A stretch of 64,000 nt of DNA from Hydrangea macrophylla. Taxonomy: Eukaryota > Streptophyta > Magnoliopsida > Cornales > Hydrangeaceae. A program made the position numbers and the translations under genes. Within the stretch, counting starts at the first letter, position 1; each line of letters begins with the position of its first letter. The notes below the pieces were generated by a model. That model was not told where the DNA came from and did no database searches. It saw nothing but the letters and a program-made list of their open reading frames with translations. The stretch lies in the NCBI GenBank assembly GCA_033977485.1, contig CM066984.1:26867001-26931000 (forward strand). Direction: 5' to 3'. Shown one piece after another: positions 1 through 11,464 of the stretch.

Positions 1-474
1 TACCATGGGTGCCAAGGAATGTCCGAGTTTGGTGTCACACACTTTAACGCTACCATGGGCGCTAGGGAGTGTCCAATTTTGCCACCGTCGTATTACAAAG
101 ATACTCTCACCGCAATCTCAGCACGTCACACTTTGGTACACCATAACCAGGGAGTGTCCACCACACAATCTCAATCTCAATCTCATACTCATACTCTTCC
201 CACACTGACCATTACTCTTTTCCTCACTGACTGACACCCACATACATGTACCACTGACTCCACATGTATATCATGAATTTAAACATAAAGGAATTCGCCG
301 AATTAAAGGAACAACGTATGTAGGGGGATCGATAAGTCATAATACATCGTTTTCATCTTTCCAACATAACCAATGGTATTCTGTTTTAATAAAATTCCCA
401 AACAGAACCTTAACAGTGCTTTAAAATTAATCCAAACAGTCCCTTATACGAAAACACACAAAAACTAGAAACTG

Positions 475-800
475 CCAAAAGTCGCGCGCGAGGGCCGCTC
501 GCGCGAAAGGTCGCTCGCGCGGGCCGCTCGCGCAACCTGCCCAAATTTCATTTTTCTTTATTAAAACTTTCCTTTCTGCAAGAGTACTGGAAGATCGCGC
601 GCGCGCGTCGCTCGCGCGAAAGGTCCCTCGCGCGACCCTCGCTCGCGCGACCTGGCTATTTTTCATTTTCTATATAAAGCTTTTCTGTCTGACTGAAAAC
701 ACGAAGCTCGCGCGCGCAGCTCGCTCGCGCGCGCAGCTCGCTCGAGCGATGGGTCGCTCGCGCGGGCCGCTCGCGCGATCGTGGCGCAAGATGAAGCAGA
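475..800. repeat. CpG-rich CTCGCGCGA-type tandem array in G1 3' LTR
   Basis: The segment is made of repeated CGCTCGCGCG-like units in three blocks (about 481-540, 595-650 and 707-790), separated by AT-rich spacers. The surrounding LTR is AT-rich, so the base composition changes abruptly. The equivalent part of the 5' LTR (9035-9290) has fewer units. Confidence 0.85.
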
Positions 801-1419
801 GGCTTCATCTTCTTCGTGGAGAATGCCCTGTTTTCAGTTTCAGGGTCCAAATTGACCCATTTTCAATTCTGGAAGTTACTAGGCCTTATTATATATGAAT
901 CTCTTTGTTTTTCAATGAGGATTAAGAATCCATAACAAATTTAACATGAATCAATCTATAACTCAAGAATTTTATGAAAAACTAAAAGATCACAAAACTA
1001 ATTTTCTTATATACTTTCTCATGTGAATGAATTAGGCTCTAAAACTTCAAACATAGTATATATGATATATAATCTTTCATAATCATCTCTAAAAATGGAT
1101 TTTGGTTAAGTTTTGGAAATCCATGTTTTTCAAGCTATGAACTTTAAACGTGAAATCATCAATGGTGTTCCTTTAAGCAACTACACAATTCAGTAATTAA
1201 AGAATGGATTACATTCTGAGTGAGTTAGTAATACTCACTGAGGTTTAGAGAAGTAGAGATTGTTGAGAAAGACAATCAAACAAGAAATTCTCCAAGCTTT
1301 GGCTATGGAGATAAGCTTCTCTCTCTTAAAATTCTGAAACTAAGAACTCTCAAGCTCTCTCTTTTTTCTCTGAACTTGAAGTGCAGAATGTGTAGTGTAA
1401 AAATCTGTGAGTTGTGTGT

Positions 1420-1429
1420 GTATATATAC
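1420..1429 (-). promoter_or_regulatory. TATA-like box of G1 3' LTR
   Basis: The minus strand reads TGTATATATA here. The position equals that of the TATA-like box in the right LTR (9905-9914). Function is inferred from position and composition only. Confidence 0.45.
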
Positions 1430-2106
1430 AGCTACAAGAACTTGGAGACCAAGCAAAATTAAGAACTCACTTAGCAAGCTGAATTGAGTTAACAAATCCT
1501 TAATCCCTCTAAATTAACAGCACATATACATACGAATAAGCATATATACTGATGCACAACTAAACTCTCCAGATTGTGAAAGGTCATGTAGGCTAATAGG
1601 GGTCAATGTAGATGTGTTTGGGAATTCAAGCTTATGGCATTAGGAATACACACACACTACAAGCATTGCCAAACAAGGCCTAAGGAAATCATTAGCATCA
1701 TTAATTAGATATAAAGCAATTGTCCAATCAGTCACTTCCAAAATCTGTGGAAGTTTAGCACCGCGCGGACAGTTTTAAACCTAAACTGGTATTTTCGTGA
1801 CACGGTGTTCATCACAAAAATACAGAAAATTCATTTTATTGAAAGAAACAATTTTCCGATTTTATAAAAATACAGTTTGAGTTAAAAGAATTTATTTTCA
1901 CCGTTTTGGAAATACAGTTTTGAAATTCAACACAGGTATTGCTAAATTTTATAAAAATCGCATTTTGACCCCAAAAGTAATTTCAATTATGAGATCCGTC
2001 AAGAAATAAATTTTACACATAAGAATTGAAATTAAAATAAAAGCAGACAATGTATATTTAATTTTAAATATAACAAGACAAATGAATAAAAATACAGGTT
2101 ATTACA

Positions 2107-2120
2107 CCCTTCCTCCCTTA
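2107..2120 (-). other. Polypurine tract of G1
   Basis: On the minus strand a purine run (TTTAAGGGAGGAAGGG type) ends exactly where the LTR begins with TG. This is the expected plus-strand priming site for a minus-oriented element. Confidence 0.8.
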
Positions 2121-2151
2121 AACAGGATTTCGCCCCCGAAATCAAGACTAA

Positions 2152-3604
2152 CTAGTCCTGAAACAACTCCGGGTACTTCTTCCTCATATCAGCTTCAACT
2201 TCCCACGAGGCTTCATTCTCGTCATGGTGGTTCCACTGAACCTTCACCAACGGAATGTCCTTATTCCTCAACTTCTTGATACTCCGATCTAGGATCTTCA
2301 CAGGTCTCTCCTTGTAAGAAATGTTATGACTCGTCTCAATATCGTCATAACTAACCACGTGCGAGGGGTCTCGTATGTACTTCCTTAGCATACTCACATG
2401 GATTACATTGTGAACCCCAGACATCTTCGGTGGTAGCGCCAGTCGATATGCTACTTTCCCGACACGCTCCAAAATCTTGAACGGTCTGATGAATCTCGGA
2501 GCTAGTTTCCCTCTCTTGAGACCAAAACGTACCACTCCTTGGGTTGGTGAAACCTTAAGGAGTACGTGATCTCCAATACTAAATTCTAAATCTTTCCGGC
2601 GTCGATCAGTATAACTCTTATACCGGCTCTGAGCGGTCCTCATTCTTTCCTTGACCAAAGAAATCTTCTAGTTGATTTCTCTAACCAAATCTGGTCCCAA
2701 CAACTCCGTGTCACCAACCTCTGCCCAACACAAAGGAGAACGGCATGGTCGTCCCTACAATGCTTCAAACGGAGCCATCCCGATACTCGTGTGATAACTG
2801 TTATTATAGGCAAATTCAACCAACGGCAGGTGTGTCTCCCAAGATTCTTCAAAATCGATAACACAAGCCCTAAGCATATCCTCCATTATCTGATTAACAC
2901 GCTCGGTTTGTCCATCTGTCTAAGGTTAAAAAGCAGTACTCATCTTGAGCGAAGTTCCCATAGCTTCTTGCAGACTTTCCCAAAAAACGCGCGTCACAGT
3001 CTGACACAATCGACACAGGTGCACCGTGAAGTCGCACAACTTGTTGTATGTACATCCGGCTCATCTTTTCCACCGGGTATGTCATACTGTAAGCGATAAA
3101 ATGAGCAGACTTCGTCAATCGATCCACAATTACCCAAATAGCGTCATGATTCTGTTGTGATCGAGGCAATCCCACCACAAAATCCATGGTTATATGCTCC
3201 CACTTCCAACCAGGAATAGGTAGCGATTGCAACAATCCTAACGGTCTCTGATGTTCGGCCTTGACTTGCTGACACGTCAAACACTTGGATACAAATTCAG
3301 CCACATCCTTCTTCATACCTTCCCACCAGAAATTTCTCTTCAAATCTTTATACATCTTCGTCCCTCTTGGGTGAACTGTATATCTTGACTTATGTGCTTC
3401 TTCCAGGATATCCTTTCTAAGCTCTCCAACATCCGGCACACATAATCTATTCCTGCAACGATACCCTCCATCGATTCCCACCTTCCATTCTGTCGGGTCT
3501 TTCTCTGACATCTTCGCAAACCATGTTTTAAACTTCTCATCTTCTTCCTGATCTCCAATAATGCGGTCAATGAGAACAGGCTGTAGGATAAGACATCCGA
3601 ACAA
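2152..3604 (-). pseudogene. G1 integrase with C-terminal chromodomain (broken)
   Basis: This is the C-terminal third of a chromovirus pol. At 3604-2894 there is a zinc-binding H2C2 region (ending CLTCQQVKAEHQRPLGLLQ) followed by the integrase core (WKWEHITMDFVVGLP, DAIWVIVDRLTKSAHF). The reading frame then shifts twice between about 3000 and 2660. At 2658-2152 the GPF/GPY-like region (RVGKVAYRLALPP) and a chromodomain-like end (ERPVKILDRSIKKL, then VKVQWNHH and EASWEVEADMRKKYPELF) are intact. The chromodomain normally directs insertion towards particular chromatin. The stop lies only 45 bp from the polypurine tract. The break pattern means no full integrase can be made. Confidence 0.88.
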
Positions 3605-3610
3605 TTGTCC

Positions 3611-5499
3611 TTATCCTTCTTCAGCACTCTGTACATCGAACTCCGCCAAGGTCTCCAATGCTCGCCATTCTCTAACCATTAAGGAGGCGATCGTCTCACG
3701 AGTCTGTCGACTCAAAGCATCAGCGACCACATTAGCTTTACCGGGGTGGTATTCTAATGTGAAGTCGTAATCTTTGATCAGCTCCATCCATCTGCGCTGC
3801 CTCATGTTCAACTCTTTCTGTGTGAACAAATATTTTAGGTTCTTGTGGTCGGAGAATAAATCAAACTTCTCACCGTAAAGATAATGTCTCCAAATCTTGA
3901 GTGCGAATACTACTGCTACCAACTCTAGGTCATGAATAGGATAGTTTTACTCATTCGGTTTCAGCTGTCTGGATCCGTAAGCGATAACTCTACCATCTTG
4001 CAAAAGTACACACCCTAACCCTTGATATGACGCATCACTAAAGATAGTGAACTTCTCATCAGGCTTGGGTATAGCCAGTACTGGTGCGGTAGTGAGTCTC
4101 TCTTTCAACTCTAGAAAGGCTCGATCATGCTTCTCTGTCCACTCGAACTTCAAATTCTTCTTCGTCAACCCAGTCAAAGGTGCTGCTATCTTGGAGAATC
4201 CTTCAACAAATCTCCGATAATAGCCTGCGAGTCCAAGAAAACTCCAAACTTTTGTAGGGTTGCTTGGCCTAACCCAGTTGGACACAGCATCGGTCTTGGA
4301 CGAATCCACAGAAATTCCTTGAGATGACACCTTGTGTCCCAAAAATTTCACTTCTTACAACCAGAACTCACACTTTGTGAATTTGGTATACAACTGGTGT
4401 TCCTTAAGCGTCTGCATCACAATACGTAGATGTAGCTCGTGTTCTTCTCCTGACTTAGAATAGATCAAAATATCATCAATAAAGACGATGACAAACTGAT
4501 CTAACTAAGGCTTCAACACTCTGTTCATCAGATCCATAAACATTGTCGGGGCGTTCGTTATTCCAAACGGCATCACCAGAAATTCATAATGACCATATCG
4601 AATTCTAAAAGCAGTCTTAGGTATGTCTTCCTTCCGTACCCTCAACTGATGATATCCCGACCTAAGGTCTATCTTGGAAAATGTCGTAGCTCCTTGTAGT
4701 TGATCAAACAAATCATCGATCCGAGGCAAGGGATACTTGTTCTTGATAGTCACGCAGTTTAATTCTCTGTAGTCGATACACAGCCTGAGTGTCCCGTCCT
4801 TCTTCTTTAAGAATAACACTGGTGCTCCCCAAGGCGATGTACTTGGATGTACAAAACCTAGGTTCTCAAGCTCTTGAACTTGTTCCTTCAATTCTGATAG
4901 TTTAGTGGGGGCCATTCTGTAGGGAACCTTGGTGATCGGTACGGTACCCGGTATAAGCTCAATACAGAACTCTATACTTCTCTCGGGCGGCAAACCAGAA
5001 ATGTCTTGAAATACTTCTTCGAAGTCCTTGACTACAGGTATAGACGACACTGTCGCTTTTGTACTGACGACTTCGATGTTTGCCAAACATCTGGTGAGGA
5101 ACATATCTCCCGAAGGGTTACATTGAAAATCAAAGGGTTGATTCTCGTTGTTGGAGAATGTAATTCTCTTCCTCGCACAATCCAACTTCACTTGATTCTG
5201 AGAGAGCCAATCCATTCCTAGGATTATTTCAAACTCCTTCATCGATAGGACGATCAACCTTGTAGGGATTTCACGGTCTCCTATCCGTAGAGGACAATCC
5301 TTGCACACGTGTCCTAATCTGACTACAGCTCCTAATGGTGATGTAGCCTTCAAAGCTCTCTCTAAACGATGAGGTAAGATACCCAATCTCCGAATTGTAT
5401 TAACAGATATGAATGATAGAGCAGCACCCGTATCAAATAACACTTTAATATAGGAGTTAAACAGAGTTAATGTCCCTTCCACTGCTTGCTGATCAGGTT
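3611..5499 (-). pseudogene. G1 protease, reverse transcriptase and RNase H (broken)
   Basis: The minus strand encodes a protease active site of the form [12 protein letters not shown] near 5440, then the RT ([17 protein letters not shown] near 4900; [21 protein letters not shown]). The catalytic FIDDIL region lies near 4475, past an in-frame stop close to 4507. Thumb and RNase H sequences follow ([56 protein letters not shown], KIWRHYLYG). Further in-frame stops lie near 4354, 3945 and 3610, but the blocks stay in one frame from 5499 to 3604. The order PR-RT-RH-IN is Ty3-gypsy. Confidence 0.88.
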
Positions 5500-6576
5500 G
5501 AGCTTCTCCATAATCTCCTTCTTCATACACAATTCCATCATATCCTGCTGCATCAGGGATAACAGCATTCAAGCAAGTCTGACCCTGTTGACCATAAGTC
5601 ACCTGCTTAGGAGCAGTGCAGAACCTGCTAATGTGACCTGGTTCACCATTGTTGAAGCAGACTATTCCTTGCTGAGCAGCACGCCTTAGTGCCTTGCAAT
5701 CTCGAGCCAGATGACCAGGGTTGCCACAGTTGAAACATTTTCCACCACTACTTCCTTCTCCTAATCGGGGTTGAGTCGGATAGGTAATAGCCTGGGTCTT
5801 CTTGCTTCTGTCAAGATTTCTCTTCTGCCCTTGGGTACGATTCATTGATGGTCTATTCCCAAAATTACCCCTCTGAGGCGGTCGGAAATAAAATTGCTTT
5901 CGGTTCACTCGAGCATCCTCTTCCAGATCGGTAGCCAAACCAACAAGTCCTTCAAACGATTTATCTAGGTGGCCGAGAGTCAGGAGACGAATCTGCGGTC
6001 TCAGCCCTTGGTTATATTTTCGTATCTTCTTATCTTCAGTATCAACCAGGTGTGGAGCGAACCGAGACAGTCTTTTGAACTGTGTGGTGTACTCTTGCAC
6101 CGACTTGGTTCCTTGCGTCAGATCCATGAATTCCTTCTCTCTTCTGTGCCTCTCCGTAGCCGGGAAGTACTTTTCCAGGAATCTTCCTTTGAATGCAGTC
6201 TCGTCATTCCTATAGTGGCTCCATTTCCGATAGTAGCTATGACCGAATCCCACCAATTTGCGGCAGCATCGGTCAATTGAAATGTAGCCAACCTCCTCTT
6301 GTCCATCTCGTTGCACTGGACAGCTTTGAATATGCGGTCCATCTGTCTTAACCACTGTTCCGCTTTCTAGGGTTCCGCGGAACTCGCAAACTGCTCGGGC
6401 CTCAGTGCACGAAATCTCTCCAGCAGCTTATCCCCAGTTTGGCGGTCTCGTCGGTTGTCATTCGTATTACTGATTCTCTCCAAACGTCTGAAAAATGCTT
6501 CGAACATTCCCGTAGGATCGGCAGCCTCGGGTGCCCCCTCAATCAAATTCTTGTTCCTCCTTAGTCCTCCAGCCAT
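5500..6576 (-). pseudogene. G1 gag with two zinc knuckles (broken)
   Basis: The likely start is the ATG at 6576 (MAGGLRRNKNLIEG), close to the leader end. The capsid-like retrotransposon gag region follows ([37 protein letters not shown]). A stop near 6368 and a frameshift near 6220 interrupt it. Downstream in the main frame are two CCHC knuckles at about 5740-5690 and 5665-5625. The first is complete ([14 protein letters not shown]). The second has lost its second cysteine ([14 protein letters not shown]). The knuckles normally bind the genomic RNA. Confidence 0.85.
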
Positions 6577-6888
6577 TCTATGCATGATAGTGATGAAGGG
6601 ATGAGAAACATGCATGAAGCATAAATGTAACGAAATTTAAGCGATGCCAACAACATTCAAAAGAGTATATTTTATATATATATAATTTATTGTCAAGTTG
6701 ATACAAAAAGCGTGTATGATCAGATCTCTGCCTACCCTATCTGTATGGGTTAGGACGCATGCAAGAGTAAATGATACAAAAATGGGGTCATTGCCCTACA
6801 CTCCAATGCATGTAATTACAGTTTGCAAAAAGAGATAGAGCTAATAGTCAGAAGTAGTCAATATATATACAAGGTGACATCTAAACGG
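6577..6888. other. G1 leader between upstream ORF and gag
   Basis: I see no coding signal here. The stretch is AT-rich, with a TA-repeat near 6670-6690, and lies between the decayed upstream ORF and the gag start. Confidence 0.6.
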
Positions 6889-7494
6889 TCAGTCATCGCC
6901 ATAGGTAGCCATCAACAGGTCAAGCGAGTCGGCCTGATGAAGTCGCTGAACATTGGAGGGGCCTGCCCCAAAATTACAGCTATAAGAGGTTAATAATGAA
7001 GCAGGTCCAGGGGCATCTGCCTCAGGCAAGGCTGGCTCGAGTGCAAGTGCCTCCTCAAGGTCGACTGCGAAGTCGTCCCAACCTAAGCCATCCTCCTCAG
7101 CGTCCTCGATAATAGGAGCAAGCACAACGTCATCGTCACCATCATCCTCAACAGCGGGGACGACTGGTGGAGGCATCTCTAGTTGTGCAAGGTGAGCCTG
7201 CACAACCTAAACCTCAAGGGGTAGATAGAAGGCATCGCTGTTAACCAAGCGAACCATCTCTACAAGCACTAAGCGCTAGATCTCGATAAAGTATAGAATC
7301 TCAAGGCGGACACGAGGCAAGTCGACCAATCCTAATACATGAATCTGGTCCCAGAGGTCTAACTCGACGGTAGCAGCTGCACGCTGCCCAATGGTGGTGA
7401 AATAAAGTATCGCAGAAGCTGGCACTATCGCTCCTACAGTAACCCAATGCCCTCCAAAAGCATCAGGTACAAAAAGGGGCTAAGCTGGATCCAT
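6889..7494 (-). pseudogene. Decayed extra ORF upstream of gag in G1, acidic
   Basis: An ATG at 7494 on the minus strand opens a frame that runs 606 bp to a stop at 6889, with only three internal stops (near 7481, 7279 and 7208), all TAG. The part after the last stop is continuously open and rich in Asp and Glu (VEDDGDDDVVLAPIIEDAEE, then WDDFAVDLEEALALE). The first part is hydrophobic and reads like a folded domain. It sits between primer site and gag, in the same orientation as gag. I do not recognise the family. It could be an accessory leader ORF, or a frame kept open by chance in GC-richer sequence. No function is assigned. Confidence 0.5.
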
Positions 7495-7666
7495 ACCTGA
7501 AAAAGGTACTAACTTAAATCAGGAAAGAGATAATCATAGGCATCTGGGTTCCGAGTCTATCCTCCCTGTCGTAACATCGGGTGTGTAATACTTAATGAAA
7601 TGTGGAATCAGGTCTATACTGGTAAACCCTAAACTGGCTAAACTATCTTGAGATAAATGATAACCT
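7495..7666. other. G1 leader next to primer site
   Basis: No gene is visible. The stretch contains several stops in all frames and separates the primer site from the upstream ORF. Confidence 0.5.
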
Positions 7667-7679
7667 GGCTCTGATACCA
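7667..7679 (-). other. Primer-binding site, tRNA-iMet type (G1)
   Basis: The minus strand reads TGGTATCAGAGCC, complementary to the 3' end of plant initiator tRNA-Met, the common primer for plant LTR elements. It lies 8 bp inside the right LTR. Confidence 0.9.
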
Positions 7680-8389
7680 CTAAATCTTGTCACGCCCCGA
7701 CGTAGCATAAATAAGGAAAGCGTTTAATTTCCTTTATGGACCCGTAGGTCACGACAGTTTGAAGGATCGATTACGTCCCAAACGTCGAACAACAATAAAC
7801 AATAATAATCATAGCAGAGCAATCAAGGCTTACAAAAGTTTTACTAACCTATTACATCTTACGATACGGGGTCAACTAAGGCACAGGCCGCCTTAACACA
7901 AAACAATAACTTATAATCTATTACAGTCATCCTTATAAAATACAGTTTAAAACTTAAAACATATAACTTAAAATATGCAATGATGATAACAGTTTCTCTC
8001 CCAAAAGCAGCCGTTCTCAATTAGCATAGTCATAAGATTCCTCCTGATTATAACCTGTAAAGCCTGAACACGAATGTCCAGGACGCATCAACGTCGTCAG
8101 CTTCAAGAAGCTGGTGAGTATTAAAAACATAACTTTAAATGTAACATATACCCACTTACCTTTTTCCATTTTTTTAGTTTTGTTAAAACAACAGTTTAAC
8201 CATAGGAAGATTTCAATTATAAAAGTAACAGGGAATATATTTAAAAGTCGTTCATTCATTTAAAACAAATGATCGTGTATGAGACAATGTACCACACTCA
8301 TCTTACCGACTCTTTTCTCTCGACAAAGCACAACAACCCACTATCTCACTCCAGTATCTTTGAAACACTAAAGTAGCCACACTTTAGCA

Positions 8390-8720
8390 ACAAGGTGCCA
8401 GGGAATGTCCAGTTTGCCTCACACTTTGGTCCGGGGTACCAGGGAGTGTCCAAAACCTCACACTTTGAATACCTAATCCGCCATGAAAATACCGGAGGAA
8501 CCCTCACGCAGTATCCAGACTCGGGTATCAGGGAGTGTCCGTAGGCCACACTTTAGCACTACCATGGGTGCCAGGGAATGTCCGAGTTCGGCGTCACACA
8601 CTTCAACGCTACCATGGGCGCCAGGGAGTGTCCAATTTTGCCACCGTCGTATTACAAAGATACTCTCACCGCAATCTCAACACGTCACACTTTGGTACAC
8701 CACAACCAGGGAGTGTCCAC
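8390..8720. repeat. Degenerate minisatellite around CCAGGGAGTGTCC
   Basis: At least six copies of a core close to GGTGCCAGGGAGTGTCC occur at irregular spacing of about 40-90 bp (near 8395, 8437, 8526, 8566, 8616 and 8704), usually followed by CACACTTT. The same block begins the window (1-160) and recurs in the LTR at 62470-62730. Short ORFs with repeated MGARECP are by-products. Confidence 0.75.
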
Positions 8721-9034
8721 CACACAATATCAATCTCAATCTCATACTCATACTCTTCCCACACTGACCATTACTCTTTCCCACATTGACTGACACCCAC
8801 ATGCATGTACCACTGACTCCACATGTATGTCATGAATTTAAACATAAAGGAATTCGCCGAATTAAAGGAACAACGTATGCAGGGGGATCGATAAGTCATA
8901 ATACATCGTTTTAATCTTTCCAACATAACCAATGGTATTATATTTTAATAAAATTCCCAAACAGAACCTTAATAGTGCTTTAAAATTAATCCAAATAGTC
9001 CCTTATACGAAAACACACAAAAACTAGAAACTGC

Positions 9035-9290
9035 CAGAAGTCGCGCGCGCAGGCCGCTCGCGCGACCTGCCCAAATTTCATTTTTCTTTATTAAAACTTT
9101 CCTTTCTGCCAGAGTACAGGAAGATCGCGCGCGCGGGTCGCTCGCGCGAAAGGTCCCACGCGCGACCTGGCTATTTTTCATTTTTTATATAAAGCTTTTC
9201 TGTCTGCCTGAAAACACGAAGCTCGCGTGCGCGGCTCGCTCGCACGATGGGTCGCTCGCGCGATCGTGGCGCGAGATGAAGCAGAGGCTT
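9035..9290. repeat. CpG-rich array in G1 5' LTR
   Basis: This is the counterpart of 475-800, with fewer CGCTCGCGCG units. It lies between matching AT-rich LTR sequences, which shows that the array changed length after insertion or during reverse transcription. Confidence 0.8.
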
Positions 9291-9904
9291 CATCTTCTTC
9301 GTGGAGAATGCCCTGTTTTCAGTTTCAGGGTCTAAATTGACCCTTTTTCAATTCTGGAAGTTACTAGGCCTTATTATATATGAATCTCTTTGTTTTTCAA
9401 TGAGGATTAAGAATCCATAACAAATTTAACATGAATCAATCTATAACTCAAGAATTTTATGAAAAATTAAAAGATCACAAAACTAATTTTCTTATATACT
9501 TTCTCATGTGAATGAATTAGGCTCTAAAACTTCAAACATAGTATACATGAAATATAATCTTTCATAATCATCTCTAAAAATGGATTTTGGTTAAGATTTG
9601 GAAATCCATGTTTTTCAAGCTATGAACTTTAAACGTGAAATCATCAATGGTGTTCCTTTAAGCAACTACACAATTCAGTAATTAAAGAATGGATTACATT
9701 CTGAGTGAGTTAGTAATACTCACTGAGGTTTAGAGAAGTAGAGATTGTTGAGAAAGACAATCAAACAAGAAATTCTCCAAGCTTTGGCTATGGAGATAAG
9801 CTTCTCTTTCTTAAAATTCTGAAACTAAGAACTCTCAAGCTCTCTCTTTTCTCTCTGAACTTGAAGTGCAGAATGTGTAGTGTAAAAATATGTGAGTTGT
9901 GTGT

Positions 9905-9914
9905 GTATATATAG
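9905..9914 (-). promoter_or_regulatory. TATA-like box of G1 5' LTR
   Basis: The minus strand reads CTATATATAC within the LTR, about 0.68 kb from the LTR start in element orientation. It is the best promoter candidate for the element; the inference rests on sequence only. Confidence 0.5.
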
Positions 9915-10591
9915 AGCTACAAGAACTTGGAGACCAAGCAAAATTAAGAACTCACTTAGCAAGCTTAATTGAGTTAACAAATCCTTAATCCCTCAAAATT
10001 AACAGCACATATACATACGAATAAGCATATATACTGATGCACAACTAAACTCTCCAGATTGTGAAAGGTCATGTAGGCTAATAGGGGTCAATGTAGATGT
10101 GTTTGGGAATTCAAGCTTATGGCATTAGGAATACACACACACTACAAGCATTGCCAAACAAGGCCTAAGGAAATCATTAGCAACATTAATTAGATATAAA
10201 GCAATTGTCCAATCAGTCACTTCCAAAATCTGTGGAAGTTTAGCACCGCGCGGACAGTTTTAAACCTAAACTGGTATTTTCGTGACACGGTGTTCATCAC
10301 AAAAATACAGAAAATTCATTTTATTGAAAGAAACAATTTTCCGGTTTTATAAAAATACAGTTTGAGTTAAAAGAATTTGTTTTCACCGTTTTGGAAATAC
10401 AGTTTTGAAATTCAACACAGGTATTGCCAAATTTTATAAAAATCGCATTTTGACCCCAAAAGTAATTTCAATTATGCGATCCGCCAAGAAATAAATTTTA
10501 CACATAAGAATTGAAATTAAAATAAAAGCAGACACTGTATATTTAATTTTAAATATGACAAGACCAATGAATGAAAATGCAGGTTATTACA

Positions 10592-11464
10592 CATACACAA
10601 AAAAAATTGCATCATTTGGTGCATTCATTTGATCAAAGATTAAAAAAGAATTTTAGCTTGAAAATGCAAATTAGCCCAAGCCGGCACTCAGTGATTACCG
10701 AGCATAACTCGCTGAGTGCTGCAACGATATTCACGGACTGTCGTTCGGCAATCACTAACTGTCGCTACATAGCAATTCAGCACTATTCACAGCTACTCAG
10801 CACCTTAATTTCATTTTATGTCATTTAAGTAAATACATATAATTTATGAATTTACGAAGGACATAAAATGTAATTAAAGGGAATACCCCCTATTTGGATT
10901 CGATAAAAATATTTAAAAAATCAAATTCCTGAAGGAAAAAAAGTCAACTCTCCCTACGAAGGCGAAATTTTTTATTTCCTGCACAGTTCTTCTTAAGAAC
11001 TTTCAATTTCTCAATGTTCCCTTTCACTTAGAAATTCTTAAAAATCATTTTAGCATAAGGGATACCCAATGAACAATTACCAGGACTTTGCATCTGAAAA
11101 TTTGAAATTTTTACAATTGACCATCTTTGTCCCGTTGACTTTTTACTAGGACAACAGTTGACTTTTTTAGGGTTCATGCCAAATTTCTTTCCTTTTGAAA
11201 ATGGTTTTGAGATGCTCCAAGAACAATTCCGTCTTTCTAAACGTGTTCAAAACTCATGGTCTACAAGGTGACGGGTTGATGGGAATGTTCATCTTTTTTG
11301 ACTGAAAAAGGTGATTTTGGACCGAGATTCATCTTGGAAGAGAGCCAAATTGGTTGTAAGAGCCTTGATTCAAACAAGACATATTCATCATTGATCTCAA
11401 GAGGTAAATCCCCCTAAGTTTGACAGTTTGTTCAAAATTAGGGTATCTATAGTGGTAGAAAGTG
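10592..11464. other. Unassigned AT-rich spacer
   Basis: No convincing gene is present. The sequence lies between G1 and the split gypsy gag remnant. It has repeated GTTGACTTTTT-like words near 11125-11170 and may be leader or LTR sequence of the older gypsy element, but I found no second copy in the window. Confidence 0.4.

Larger units (their letters stand above)
1..2106 (-). repeat. G1 3' LTR (partial, truncated by window start)
   Basis: This matches the inner 2.1 kb of the right LTR almost base for base, apart from length changes in a CpG-rich array. The inner end reads TGTAATAACC on the minus strand, directly after the polypurine tract. About 0.8 kb of the outer part should lie upstream of this window. 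A minus-strand TATA-like box is at 1420-1429. No gene is present; the short ORFs here follow tandem motifs. Confidence 0.92.
1..10591 (-). mobile_element. Tekay/Del-like Ty3-gypsy chromovirus (G1), left LTR incomplete
   Basis: A full-length LTR retrotransposon lies on the minus strand, missing only the outer part of its left (3') LTR, which runs off the window. Two LTR copies (1-2106 and 7688-10591) flank gag, protease, RT, RNase H, integrase and a C-terminal chromodomain in the order typical of chromoviruses. A tRNA-iMet primer site lies just inside the right LTR and a polypurine tract just inside the left LTR, which fixes the orientation. The coding part carries many stops and several frameshifts, so the copy is dead. 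Assignment to the Tekay/Del clade rests on the chromodomain, the approximately 2.9-kb LTR and the iMet primer site, and is an inference. Confidence 0.9.
7688..10591 (-). repeat. G1 5' LTR (complete, 2904 bp)
   Basis: On the plus strand it begins TGTCACGCCCCGACG and ends GGTTATTACA, so in element orientation it runs from TG to CA. It is nearly identical to 1-2106 over their shared part. It contains a repeated CCAGGGAGTGTCC motif block, a CpG-rich array and a minus-strand TATA-like box at 9905-9914. The next five bases (10592-10596, CATAC) would be the target duplication, but the partner lies outside the window. A related LTR starts at 61792. Confidence 0.93.

Noticed and set aside
3947..6355. 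G1 as an active element because of a 616-residue ORF
   Set aside because: Several stops and frameshifts break gag, RT, RNase H and integrase, so it cannot be active by itself.
8483..8793. Overlapping ORFs with MGARECP repeats in the LTR
   Set aside because: They reflect the CCAGGGAGTGTCC minisatellite, occur in several frames and lie in LTR sequence.
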